From NCBI GenBank assembly GCA_039193455.1, contig JBCCWO010000001.1, positions 248,001 through 312,000 on the forward strand: a stretch of DNA of 64,000 bases, read 5' to 3'. Shown piece by piece: positions 1 to 8,006 of this stretch. The translations under genes were made by a program, and so were the position numbers. The stretch is from JBCBGF01 sp039193455 (GTDB taxonomy: Bacteria; Pseudomonadota; Alphaproteobacteria; Rhodobacterales; Rhodobacteraceae). Below the pieces are notes generated by a model, which was given only the letters and a program-made list of their open reading frames with translations, made no database searches and was not told the origin of the DNA. The first letter of the stretch is position 1. Every line of letters starts with the position of its first letter.

Positions 1-933
1 ATCGCGGCTGCGCTCGTGGCGACGGTCCTTGGGACGGCCGCGATGGCCGAGTATCCTGAAAAGCCTATTACGATGATTATCCCGCTGGGCGCGGGTGGCA
101 GTCACGACCTGAATGCGCGGGTGATCGCTTCGGTCCTGCCGAGCTACCTGGGCCAACCGGTGATCGTGCAGCTTATGCCGGGTTCGGCAGGGCAGATCGG
201 AACATCTGCGGCCGCGCAAGCCCCGGCGGACGGGTACACAATCCTGTTTACCCAGAACTTCATCGATCAGCTTCAGCAGCACGTTGCCGAGCTGCCCTAT
301 GACCCGAACGGAGATTTCGTGGCGGTCGCGCGGACCAACTTTGCGGCACCTTCCGTGATCGTGAAGTCCGATAGCGAGTTCGGATCGATCGAAGATCTCG
401 TTGCGCATTCGAAGGCCAACCCGGGAAGCGTCAAGTTCGGACACTCCGGTAACTGGGGAGCGTTCATGGTTCCCGGCGCGCTCCTCTTCAATGCGGCGGG
501 CACGATGCCAACGATGGTTCCGCACAAAGGTGGCGGACCCGCGATGCAAGCGCTTCTGGCCGGTGATGTCGATGTGTCGATGGCCTTTAACTCGGTGATC
601 GACAGCCAGGCAGGCGCAGTCAAGGCGCTGGTTTCGGTTGCCCCAGAAACGCAGATCGACGGTGTGCCGACGACGTCGGAAGCCGGTCTCGACGGTGTCG
701 ATGCGGTCGGGATCATGCACCGCGTCGTTCTGGTGCGCCGGGACACACCGCCGGAAGTGGTTTCCAAGCTGCGCGAAGCCTTTGCGGCGATGACCGAGGA
801 CAAGACCTATAAGAACCTGCTGAAGAAGCTGGGTGAAAACAACGTCTACATGGACGGTGCCGAGTACGACAGCGTTCGGGCCGAACAGGCCGAGTCCTAC
901 AAGGCGCTCGTCACCGCGCTGACCGGCGGCTGA
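1..933 (+). CDS. Tripartite tricarboxylate transporter substrate-binding protein (TctC/Bug family), 5' end outside window
   Basis: Periplasmic receptor that would capture a carboxylate for a TctA/TctB-type permease. The frame is open from base 1. The first residues (IAAALVATVLGTAAMA) look like the end of a signal peptide, so the true start is upstream and the GTG at 16 is probably internal. The mature part shows typical Bug features: YPEKPITMIIPLGAGGSHD near the N-terminus, a GQPVIVQLMPGSAGQIG segment, and a C-terminal helix. No intact tctA or tctB lies in the window; only a broken tctB/tctA relic follows at 4215-5462. The receptor may therefore use a permease encoded upstream of the window, or it may be an orphan. 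The ligand cannot be told from sequence. Confidence 0.88.
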   Translation: MAAALVATVLGTAAMAEYPEKPITMIIPLGAGGSHDLNARVIASVLPSYLGQPVIVQLMPGSAGQIGTSAAAQAPADGYTILFTQNFIDQLQQHVAELPYDPNGDFVAVARTNFAAPSVIVKSDSEFGSIEDLVAHSKANPGSVKFGHSGNWGAFMVPGALLFNAAGTMPTMVPHKGGGPAMQALLAGDVDVSMAFNSVIDSQAGAVKALVSVAPETQIDGVPTTSEAGLDGVDAVGIMHRVVLVRRDTPPEVVSKLREAFAAMTEDKTYKNLLKKLGENNVYMDGAEYDSVRAEQAESYKALVTALTGG

Positions 934-981
934 ATTTCACAAAAGGGGAGGGCGGCGACCACGCCGCTCTCCAACTCCACC

Positions 982-1881
982 ATGACGCAAGACGTTGTCA
1001 TTGCCGGATACCAGGGACCGCGGTCGATTTTGACCGGCGGTCTTACCGCGTTTGCCGAGGCCTCCCTTCCCTCGGCAACGCTGATCCCGGATGTGACAGC
1101 ACAGAGTGCTTCGGCTCAATCCCTGTTCGACGGGATCGAGACCGGGACCTACGCCGCTGGCTACATGGCCAGCGGGTATCTCACGTCGCGAGTGCCGGAA
1201 CTTGGTGTGCTCGATCTTCCATTCAGTGTGTCGGACCGGGACCGGGCGCATTCCCGGCTGGATGGTGAGGCGGGTGAACGGCTTGCCGAAGCCGTCTCGC
1301 GCACGACAAATCTCACCGTACTGGCGTTCTGGGACAACGGGTTTCGCCACGTCACGAATGGCGTGCGCCCGATCCGATCTCCGGATGATTGCCGTGGGCT
1401 GAAGGTTCGAACCCTAAACAACCAGCTCTACCAGGACACAATGGCCGCTATCGGTTTCGATCCGGTGGTGACCGACGTGAAAGAGCTGATTGAAGCCTGC
1501 AAAACCGGACGCGTCGATGCGCAGGAAAACCCACTCACGAACATGCTGACCTTTGGTTTGGACCAATGGCATGGGCATGTGTCGCTGACCTCCCACATTT
1601 TCGGCGTTGTTCTGCTGGTCGCCAATAAAGACTGGTTCCGGGCCCTGGGCGACAGCGATCGTACGTTGGTGTTCGAAGGGGCGCACAAGTCTGCGGTGCT
1701 GCAGCGAAGTCTTGCGGCCGAAGAGGACAGCTCCGGTCTCGCACTTCTTGCCGAGCGGGGTGTGAGCGTCCTCGGCCCAGACCAGATTGATCTTGAGGCC
1801 TTCCGTCTGGCGACCGATTCAGTCCGCAACCGGTCTGCAGCCGCGATCCCAACGGATTTACTCAGAAAGTACCTGCACTAA
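982..1881 (+). CDS. DctP-like TRAP solute receptor without a signal peptide
   Basis: DctP-family fold of about 299 residues. Hallmarks are GVLDLPFSVSDRDRAH, FWDNGFRHVTNGVRPI, a GLKVRTL strand, and GRVDAQENPL, the region that in this family binds the ligand carboxylate (family knowledge). The protein begins almost directly at the first beta strand (MTQDVVIAGYQG). I see no hydrophobic leader in this frame and no good ribosome-binding site, so either it is cytoplasmic or the leader was lost. No dctQ or dctM is adjacent. It follows the TctC-type gene by 48 bp. The stop codon touches the first palindromic operator at 1881. Confidence 0.8.
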   Translation: MTQDVVIAGYQGPRSILTGGLTAFAEASLPSATLIPDVTAQSASAQSLFDGIETGTYAAGYMASGYLTSRVPELGVLDLPFSVSDRDRAHSRLDGEAGERLAEAVSRTTNLTVLAFWDNGFRHVTNGVRPIRSPDDCRGLKVRTLNNQLYQDTMAAIGFDPVVTDVKELIEACKTGRVDAQENPLTNMLTFGLDQWHGHVSLTSHIFGVVLLVANKDWFRALGDSDRTLVFEGAHKSAVLQRSLAAEEDSSGLALLAERGVSVLGPDQIDLEAFRLATDSVRNRSAAAIPTDLLRKYLH

Positions 1882-1932
1882 TTATCGATAATCGTTGACA
1901 TGAGGAAGCGTTTGCGCTGTATTATCGATAAT
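1881..1932 (+). promoter_or_regulatory. Promoter with two identical palindromic operators upstream of the dehydrogenase gene
   Basis: Two perfect 12-bp palindromes ATTATCGATAAT lie at 1881-1892 and 1921-1932, exactly 40 bp apart. Between them is a good sigma70-like promoter: TTGACA at 1895-1900, a 17-bp spacer, and TGTATT at 1918-1923. The first palindrome sits just upstream of the -35 and the second covers the -10 and start site, an arrangement typical of repression by a dimeric regulator such as a GntR-family protein (inference). A near copy lies at 6218-6229. The promoter drives the gene starting at 1948. Confidence 0.75.
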
Positions 1933-1947
1933 CGAGAAGGAAAGAAG

Positions 1948-3102
1948 ATGCCTGATTCTGTAACTGCGCCACTCGACGAAACAGAGGCTGTCCCAATCTC
2001 AATGCGCGCCTGGGTTCTTGGTGGGCCCGACGAGTTGACGCTGATCGAAAAACCGGTTCCTGCGCCAGGGAAGGCCGAGGTTCTCGTTCGGGTTGATGCG
2101 GTTGCGATCTGTGCGACGGATCTGGAGATCATCCATTACGGCACGCCTGCGATCGTTGATGGCGGGTCGCCGTTTCACAAGGATTTCACCATCGGCCACG
2201 AATACATGGGGACCGTTGCGGCCCTTGGACCCGGGGTCGACGAGTTCGAGGTCGGAGAGCGGGTTACTGTCGAGGTTCACGCCGGATGTGGCCGGTGCAA
2301 GCGGTGTCGCCAGGGCATGTACACCTCATGCCACAATTACGGTCTGCGCGAGAAGGGGCACCGCGCGAATGGCATGACTACCGATGGCGGGTTCGCAGAA
2401 TACGCCGTGAACCACATCAACACACTCGTCCGGGTGCCGGATACGATGTCGGACGAGGAAGCCACGTTGGTGGTGACTGCGGGCACCTCTATGTACGGGC
2501 TGACTGAGCTTGGTGGGCTCGTCGCGGGCGAAAGCGTTGTCATTAGCGGCCCGGGCGCCATCGGGCTTCTGGCCGTATCCGTTGCCCGCTCGCTTGGCGC
2601 AGGTCCGGTGATCCTGACCGGTACGCGCGAGGATCGATTGGCCATCGGGCGGACGCTGGGCGCTACCCACACGATCAATGTGCGCGAGGAAGATACGGTT
2701 TCGGCGGTCAAGGAGATCGTTGGTGAGAAGGGGGCCGACTACGTTGTTGAATGCGCCGGCACCGAGGCCGCGATCAACGACGCAATCCGCATGACGAACC
2801 GGGGCGGCAAGGTCTGTCTCGCCGGCTTCCCGCACGATCTTGCCAAGGTCGATCTGCCCCATGTCGTGAAGAACAACATCTACCTCTATGGCATCCGAGG
2901 CGAGGGCAAGAGCGCCACACATCGTGCCATGTCCTTCATGGCCGAGGGTCGCTTTGACGCCTCGCTCATCCACACCCACACCTTCGCGCTCGACGATCTG
3001 GAAGAGGCGCTTCGCTATGCTCGCGACCGGGTCGAAGACGCCATCAAAGTGGTCGTCAAGCCGCGCGGAGTTCCTTCAATTCAGGCAAAGGCAGCAGAAT
3101 GA
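1948..3102 (+). CDS. Zinc-dependent medium-chain alcohol/polyol dehydrogenase
   Basis: NAD(P)-dependent oxidation of an alcohol, in the family of sorbitol and threonine dehydrogenases. Visible features are a catalytic zinc cysteine near residue 55 (ICATD), GHE at about 83-85, four structural zinc cysteines at 114, 117, 120 and 128, and the Rossmann motif GPGAIG at 201-206. The ATG at 1948 has a purine-rich Shine-Dalgarno (GAAGGAAAG). An in-frame ATG at 1900 is rejected because it lies inside the promoter. The gene overlaps the next one by 4 bp (ATGA), so the two are co-transcribed under the palindrome-controlled promoter. Its substrate is probably a hydroxylated acid or polyol imported by the local receptors (inference). 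Confidence 0.88.
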   Translation: MPDSVTAPLDETEAVPISMRAWVLGGPDELTLIEKPVPAPGKAEVLVRVDAVAICATDLEIIHYGTPAIVDGGSPFHKDFTIGHEYMGTVAALGPGVDEFEVGERVTVEVHAGCGRCKRCRQGMYTSCHNYGLREKGHRANGMTTDGGFAEYAVNHINTLVRVPDTMSDEEATLVVTAGTSMYGLTELGGLVAGESVVISGPGAIGLLAVSVARSLGAGPVILTGTREDRLAIGRTLGATHTINVREEDTVSAVKEIVGEKGADYVVECAGTEAAINDAIRMTNRGGKVCLAGFPHDLAKVDLPHVVKNNIYLYGIRGEGKSATHRAMSFMAEGRFDASLIHTHTFALDDLEEALRYARDRVEDAIKVVVKPRGVPSIQAKAAE

Positions 3103-4025
3103 GTATCAAGGCCAGACGCGGCGTATACGCCGCAGCGATTACACCTGTCGGAGCCGATGGTCGTCCCGACACACCCAAGCTCATTGCGTACTGCCAGCGG
3201 CTGATCGGCGAAGGGCTCGATGGGGTCGCACCCACGGGCACGACAGGGGAAGGCAACTCCCTGCCGTACGACTGGCGTCTTGAATTGCCCGGCCATTGCG
3301 CTGAGGCCAAGATACCTCCCGACCGTGTCATCTTTGGCACGGGCTCCTGTGCGGCGGACGATGCCGTTGCCCTGACGAAAGCCGGGGTTGACGCGGGCTA
3401 TCCAAATGCCCTCGTCCTGCCGCCTTTTTATTTGAAAGGTGTTAGCGATGAAGGGCTCTTTGCCTACTACGCGCGCCTGATCGAAGGGGTCGGAACCGAC
3501 GCCCTTCGGATCTATCTCTATCATTTCCCGCAGATGTCACAGACGCCGATTTCGATCCCCCTGATCGAGCGGCTGAAGGAGACATTCGGTCCGATCATCG
3601 CGGGGCTGAAGGACAGTTCCGGGAAATACTCAGGAACCCTCGACTTTGCTAATGCTGTCGATGATTTCGACGTCTTTCCGTCGAATGAAGGCGTTTTGAT
3701 CGATGCGATGAACCGTCGTTGCGCCGGGGTGATTTCGGCCACGACGAACGCATCAGCTTCTTTGGCGGGACAGACGCTCGAAGCCTCTGGTGCAGAACAA
3801 GAGCTTTTGCAGGACCTGCTCAATCAAGTGCGCCAGACGATCGCGAAATATCCCCTTTCTGCGGCAATCAAACAGATCGAGGCCTGGAAGAGCGGGGATG
3901 CCGCCTGGACAGCCGTGTTTCCTCCGCTCGTGGAATTGACCGCATCTCAGCAGGCCGACTTGCGCCGCGAACTGGAGGCTTTGCCAGCGGCGGTGGGCGT
4001 CCTGCCAGAGATGGAAACAGCATAA
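3099..4025 (+). CDS. Dihydrodipicolinate synthase (DapA) family lyase/aldolase
   Basis: Class I Schiff-base TIM-barrel enzyme of 308 residues. It has GTTGEG at about 47-52, the pyruvate/oxoacid-binding loop, Tyr139 in IYLYHF, and the Schiff-base Lys169 in GLKDSSGKYS. In catabolic clusters such proteins are usually 2-keto-3-deoxy acid aldolases or dehydratases rather than the lysine-pathway enzyme. Its translational coupling to a dehydrogenase and its distance from lysine genes support that here. The exact substrate is unknown. It is the last intact gene before the decayed tct remnant. Confidence 0.86.
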   Translation: MSIKARRGVYAAAITPVGADGRPDTPKLIAYCQRLIGEGLDGVAPTGTTGEGNSLPYDWRLELPGHCAEAKIPPDRVIFGTGSCAADDAVALTKAGVDAGYPNALVLPPFYLKGVSDEGLFAYYARLIEGVGTDALRIYLYHFPQMSQTPISIPLIERLKETFGPIIAGLKDSSGKYSGTLDFANAVDDFDVFPSNEGVLIDAMNRRCAGVISATTNASASLAGQTLEASGAEQELLQDLLNQVRQTIAKYPLSAAIKQIEAWKSGDAAWTAVFPPLVELTASQQADLRRELEALPAAVGVLPEMETA

Positions 4026-4215
4026 ACGGGATAGCACCCCAAAGACTCCGGTCAAGCGCGCAGCGCAGTTGGAAGCCATCACGGCAGCGACCTTCACAAA
4101 GTACGCGGATCAGATCGGCGCGCCGGTGAAGTCGCCTGCGGACCTCGGCCTGCCGGAGCCCGATGCGTTCGACGCCTGGTGGCCGCCCGAAGGCTATACA
4201 CCGGTTTCCGGCTAA
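4026..4215 (+). pseudogene. Probable 3' remnant of a tctC-like receptor gene
   Basis: An open frame without a credible start runs to TAA at 4213-4215 and encodes about 60 residues of coding-like composition, ending DAWWPPEGYTPVSG. The stop overlaps the ATG of a tctB fragment (TAATG), as expected at a tctC-tctB junction. Position and coupling suggest the tail of a lost receptor gene. The identity is inferred from gene order, since the fragment itself is too short for me to recognise confidently. Confidence 0.45.
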
Positions 4216-4456
4216 TGTCGGACGACGCCGCAACATTCCGTGGTGAAGACGAAGGCGCGGGGGAGGCTCCCCCCGCGCTGGACCTCGCTGCAGCGATCTT
4301 TCTGTTAGCGCTCGGAGCCGTTTTTGCAGGTCTGTCGCTTGCTCTTCCGGTTCCCGGCAAAGCCTTGAGTGCGCCGGGCCTTCTGCCTTTTTTACGTCTG
4401 CAAGTCTCGCGGTGATGGCCCTTCTTCTTGGGCTGTCGGCCTGGCGCAGGCGCAAA
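4215..4456 (+). pseudogene. tctB: Truncated, frameshifted tctB (small permease subunit)
   Basis: The ATG at 4215 opens a TctB-like N-terminus: an acidic leader, one hydrophobic helix (LDLAAAIFLLALGAVFAGLSLAL) and an APGLLPF motif. The frame breaks in a run of six T at 4388-4393. Adding one T restores LPFFTSASLAVMALLLGL, the expected second TctB helix. The restored frame then runs directly into the middle of TctA at about 4457, so most of tctB and the first third of tctA are missing. This is a clear decayed gene. Confidence 0.72.
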
Positions 4457-5462
4457 GGCTGGATCGCTGGATGGCTCGGTCTTCTGGTGGCTTTCGTGGG
4501 ACTCGATCTGATCCACGGTGTGCCGCGGTTCACCTTTGGCGTCCGCGTCCTGCAAGACGGATTCAGTTACGTGGCGATCCTGATCGGGGTGTTCGGGATG
4601 ACAGAGATTCTGAAGACCCTGCCACAGATCAGTGACCGGCCCATTCCGCCTGCCTCCGGAAATGTCGTTCCCTCCATCGGCAGACTTCTAAAGCACACCA
4701 GAGCGGCCATCCGATCCTCGGTCATTGGGACGCTGGCTGGGGCTATTCCCGGCGCGGGCGCCAATGTCGCCTCGTTCCTGGCCTATGATATCGGGCGCCG
4801 GCGCGCAAAGCCGGAAGAGCGGGCCAAATGGGGCAGGGGCAGCTACGAGGCCATCGTCTGTGCCGAAACGGCCAACAACGCCAATATCGGCGGCTCCATG
4901 CTGCCCACTCTCGCGCTGGGCATTCCCGGCAACGCGCCTGCCGCCGCGTTGATCGCGGCGCTCCAGTTGAAGGCGGTTAATGTCGGCCCGACAATCGAAA
5001 TTGATCACCCCGGTCTGATCTGGTTCATCTATGCCGCGCTCAACGTGGCGAACCTGTTTATGTACGGAGCCGCGCTTGCGCTGATCAAACCCTGCGTCCG
5101 CCTTTTCTCACTTCCGAAGGGGTTGCTTCTGACCCTGATCGTACCTGTTTGGGGCCTGGTCTGTGCGTCTGTCCATATTTGACATCTGGACAATGCTTGC
5201 TGCAGGCCTCTTTGGTTATGCGCTGATCGCGTTCCGGTTCCCCGTCGCACCCGTTGTGCTTGGCGTGATCCTCGCACCTTTGGCCGACGAGAACCTGCGC
5301 CGGACGTTGATGCTGTTTGAACGTCGCGGCCTCGACTACGCTCTGGATCAGTGGATCGGGAACATGCTCGTGCTTGGGTTTGTTCTGCTCGTACTCGAAG
5401 GCATTCTGAGGGGCCGCAGAAATCAAAAGCGCGCCGCTGCAGCGCTAGAGGACGGCATCTAG
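4457..5462 (+). pseudogene. tctA: 5'-deleted, frameshifted tctA (large permease subunit)
   Basis: The frame open from 4412 to 5182 enters TctA-type sequence at about 4457 with GWIAGWLGLLVAFVGLD and GVPRFTFG, roughly residue 160 of a normal 500-residue TctA. It continues through the conserved GAIPGAGANVASFLAYD, NNANIGGSMLPTLALGIPG and GLIWFIYAAL regions. It stops at 5180-5182. The last two helices (LSIFDIWTML, FPVAPVVLG) continue in another frame to 5462, implying a second frameshift with a small deletion near 5165. About 350 of 500 residues survive. A working permease is unlikely. Confidence 0.75.
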
Positions 5463-6182
5463 GATCAGCTTGGTCCCGGCCACGATCATCAGGCCGTTTA
5501 CTGCATACTTGAAGACCGCCTTCGGAAGGAGCTTGGCAACGTAGTAGCCAAGTATGGCTGCGATTATCGCAACCGGGATCAGCCAGGCCGCAATGCCAAG
5601 GGTGGTTGGGCTCAAGGTTCCCACTGCGAAGAACGCCGGGACCTTGAGCACGTTGACAGAGGCCATGAACATGTTCGCGGTGCCGGCAAACCGAAGCTGT
5701 TCGTATCCGCGCGAGAGCAGGTAGATGTGGATGGGCGGGCCACCGGCATGGGCGAGGCTGCTGGTGAACCCGGACGCCGCGCCAAAGGGAACCGCCATCC
5801 AGCGGGGCAGGGCGCTACTGCGCCCTCCGGAGCGCGTGAGCGTTTGTACCGAAAACAGAATGGCGATGATCCCGACACCGGCGCCAACGACCGGACTCGG
5901 AACCGAATAGATCAGGTATGCGCCGAGCCCGACGCCCAGAAGAGCGCCGGGGAGCGCAAGGCCGATCGTCTTATAGTCCGCATTGCGACGGTGATAGACC
6001 ACGTTGACGACGTCGATCGTCAGCAGGACCGGCAACAGCACCCCGATTGCCGTCTCTACCGGAAGGCCAAGAGACATAACCGGCAAGGCGACGGGCGCAC
6101 CGACGCCACCGAATCCGCCTTTTGCAATGCCCAGGATCAGCACTGCGAGGCAGGGAAAAACAATCTGTTCCGGTATCATCAT
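5445..6182 (-). CDS. TauE/SafE (TSUP) family membrane permease
   Basis: Hydrophobic protein of about 245 residues with 7-8 predicted helices. It carries the family's repeated half-motif near the N-terminus (GIAKGGFGGVGAPVALPV) and again at FTSSLAHAGGPPIHIY. Members move sulfite, sulfoacetate or other small organic anions, usually outward. The start is ambiguous. ATG codons at 6182 and 6179 follow a GAGG on the minus strand; a GTG at 6200 and an ATG at 6191 are also possible. It is divergent from the cytochrome gene, and the shared upstream region contains a palindromic operator, so it is probably co-regulated. Its 3' end overlaps the tctA relic by 18 bp. Confidence 0.83.
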   Translation of the reverse strand: MMIPEQIVFPCLAVLILGIAKGGFGGVGAPVALPVMSLGLPVETAIGVLLPVLLTIDVVNVVYHRRNADYKTIGLALPGALLGVGLGAYLIYSVPSPVVGAGVGIIAILFSVQTLTRSGGRSSALPRWMAVPFGAASGFTSSLAHAGGPPIHIYLLSRGYEQLRFAGTANMFMASVNVLKVPAFFAVGTLSPTTLGIAAWLIPVAIIAAILGYYVAKLLPKAVFKYAVNGLMIVAGTKLILDAVL

Positions 6183-6210
6183 GAACCTCATTCGTCTCAC
6201 GCTTGATCTA

Positions 6211-6239
6211 TTGATCGATTATCGATAAAAGAATATAGA
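6211..6239 (+). promoter_or_regulatory. Promoter with operator in the spacer, upstream of the cytochrome operon
   Basis: TTGATC at 6211-6216, a 17-bp spacer and TATAGA at 6234-6239 form a promoter for the rightward operon. The spacer contains ATTATCGATAAA at 6218-6229, matching 11 of 12 bases of the perfect palindromes at 1881 and 1921. A protein bound here would block RNA polymerase. It probably also affects the divergent TauE gene. I infer one regulator for both transcription units; no regulator gene is present within this cluster. Confidence 0.7.
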
Positions 6240-6284
6240 GGCAACGAAGAGGTTTGCTGAATGGGAATCGGGGGAGGGGTATCG

Positions 6285-7001
6285 ATGGCTGTCGCAGAAG
6301 GGCACATACCAAGCGAAGTCTACCTGGGCTTCCTGGGCCGTACGATCGAGATCCACTGGAATTACCATGCGATCCTGATGGCCGGGATCTGGCTCATCCT
6401 TGTGCCGCTTTGCATTACGATCATTCGCTACGGGAAGCCAAAGCCAACCGAGTTCGGTGTCAGATCCAAGGTCAGCTTTTGGAACCGTGAGTGGTGGTGG
6501 TTCAGCATTCACAAATACGGGCTCTACGCGGCGGTCCTTCTGTCCCTTTGTGGGCTCACCGTCGCGCTTGTTGTCAGCAAGGGTTTCAGCGGATCGGTCC
6601 ATTCGATCCTTGGACTTCTGACTATTCTGATGGGATGCCTGCAGGCAGTCTCTGGCATGCTGCGCGGGACGCATGGCGGCAAGTTCTACTACACGGCCAA
6701 ACCTGACGATCCGGCGTCCTGGCAGGGCGATCATTACAGCCGGACCACGCGGCGGCGCATTTTTGAGGCGTATCACAAGACCGCGGGTTACTTCGCCGTG
6801 CTGTTCGCCATCGGTGCGACCGGGTCCGGCCTGATGCAATACCCGATGCCGATCTTCGCATCGGTCCTGCTTTCGCTCCCGTTCGTCTTCCTGACGGTCT
6901 GGGTCATCCTAGAGTTCTTCGAGCGGCGCTACGACGGCTACAAGGCCGTGCACGGCTATGGCCTCGAACATCCCTACAACAAGGCGCGCGAGTATCTGTG
7001 A
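6285..7001 (+). CDS. Integral membrane cytochrome b561-like protein
   Basis: A 238-residue membrane protein with about five hydrophobic segments and several histidines placed to hold b hemes: His24 and His28 in IEIHWNYH, His76 in FSIHKYG, His106 in SVHSILG, His130 in GTHGG and His164 in EAYHKTAGY. The layout fits a cytochrome b561/ferric-reductase-like domain, shuttling electrons across the membrane or to quinone. The ATG at 6285 has a strong GGGGGAGGGG ribosome site; an in-frame ATG at 6261 is an alternative. It is the first gene of an operon with a hydroxyacid dehydrogenase and an LVIVD protein. The electron partner is unknown. Confidence 0.75.
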   Translation: MAVAEGHIPSEVYLGFLGRTIEIHWNYHAILMAGIWLILVPLCITIIRYGKPKPTEFGVRSKVSFWNREWWWFSIHKYGLYAAVLLSLCGLTVALVVSKGFSGSVHSILGLLTILMGCLQAVSGMLRGTHGGKFYYTAKPDDPASWQGDHYSRTTRRRIFEAYHKTAGYFAVLFAIGATGSGLMQYPMPIFASVLLSLPFVFLTVWVILEFFERRYDGYKAVHGYGLEHPYNKAREYL

Positions 7002-7046
7002 CGCCCGATCATTCGCCCAACGAGAGGCGCAGGAAAGGACATAGCA

Positions 7047-7997
7047 TTGGCCGACGTCGTAATCTCCGAGTTCATGGATGAACCTACCGCACGTGGGTTG
7101 ATCTCAGCCTATGACGCGCATTGGGACCCGGGCCTCTGGGGCAAGCGTGCCGATCTTTTGCGTGCGATTGCGGATGCAAGGGCAGTGGTCGTGCGAAACG
7201 CAACCATCGTTGATCCAGAGTTTCTGGACGCAGCGCCCCATCTAAAGGTCGTCGCCCGCATGGGGGTCGGACTGGACAACATCGACGTTGAGGCCTGCAA
7301 GGCGCGGGGCGTCGAGGTCTGTCCATCGATCGGGGCCAACGCGGTCTCGGTTGCGGAATACGTTATCGCCACAGCCATGATCCTTCTGCGCGGTCCGGCC
7401 TACTATGCCACGGCGGATGTGGCAGGCGGCGCCTGGGACCGGCCGAAATTCGCAGGTGGAGGAGAGATCTCGGGGCGCACCATGGGCGTGATCGGCTTCG
7501 GGTCCATCGGTCAGACAGTCGGCCATAAAGCCCGCGCCCTGGGCATGGAGGTGATCGCCTACGATGCTGTCATGCCCGATGATGCACCTGCCTGGCAGAC
7601 GACGCGGCGGGTCGATCTGCCCACGCTTCTCGTGGAGGCGGACGTGATTTCGCTTCACTGCCCGAAGCTGCCCCAGACGATCGATCTGATCGACGCAAAC
7701 GCCTTTGCCCAGATGAAGCCGGGCGCGATCCTGATCAACTCGGCCCGCGGCGGGATCGTGAACGAGGCGGCCTGTGCCGAGGCGCTAAAAACGGGGCAAA
7801 TCGCAGGTGCGGCCCTCGACACGCTTGACGTCGAACCGATCGATGAGACCGCGCAGACCATTTTCAAGGACATGCCGAACCTGATCCTGTCCCCGCACAT
7901 TGCCGGGGTGACCCAAGAGTCCAACCGACGCATCGCCGAGGTCGCCGCCGAGAATGTGCGCCGCGTGCTTGGTGCGATCGAAGCCATTCCAGCCTGA
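7047..7997 (+). CDS. NAD-dependent D-2-hydroxyacid dehydrogenase
   Basis: A 316-residue member of the phosphoglycerate/glycerate/hydroxypyruvate dehydrogenase family. The Rossmann motif GFGSIG is at 150-155 and the catalytic triad is Arg234 (NSARGG), Glu263 (DVEP) and His284 (SPHIAG). The start is TTG at 7047, preceded by AGGAAAGGA. It would reduce a 2-oxoacid or oxidise a D-2-hydroxyacid in the cytoplasm. It lies 45 bp after the cytochrome gene and 9 bp before the LVIVD gene, so the three form an operon. Only the family can be assigned. Confidence 0.87.
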   Translation: MADVVISEFMDEPTARGLISAYDAHWDPGLWGKRADLLRAIADARAVVVRNATIVDPEFLDAAPHLKVVARMGVGLDNIDVEACKARGVEVCPSIGANAVSVAEYVIATAMILLRGPAYYATADVAGGAWDRPKFAGGGEISGRTMGVIGFGSIGQTVGHKARALGMEVIAYDAVMPDDAPAWQTTRRVDLPTLLVEADVISLHCPKLPQTIDLIDANAFAQMKPGAILINSARGGIVNEAACAEALKTGQIAGAALDTLDVEPIDETAQTIFKDMPNLILSPHIAGVTQESNRRIAEVAAENVRRVLGAIEAIPA

Positions 7998-8006
7998 GGG
8001 ACGTCC

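Noticed and set aside
4412..5182. Intact small TctA-like permease
   Set aside because: It starts inside a TctB helix, lacks the first third of TctA and loses its last helices to a frameshift, so it is treated as a relic.
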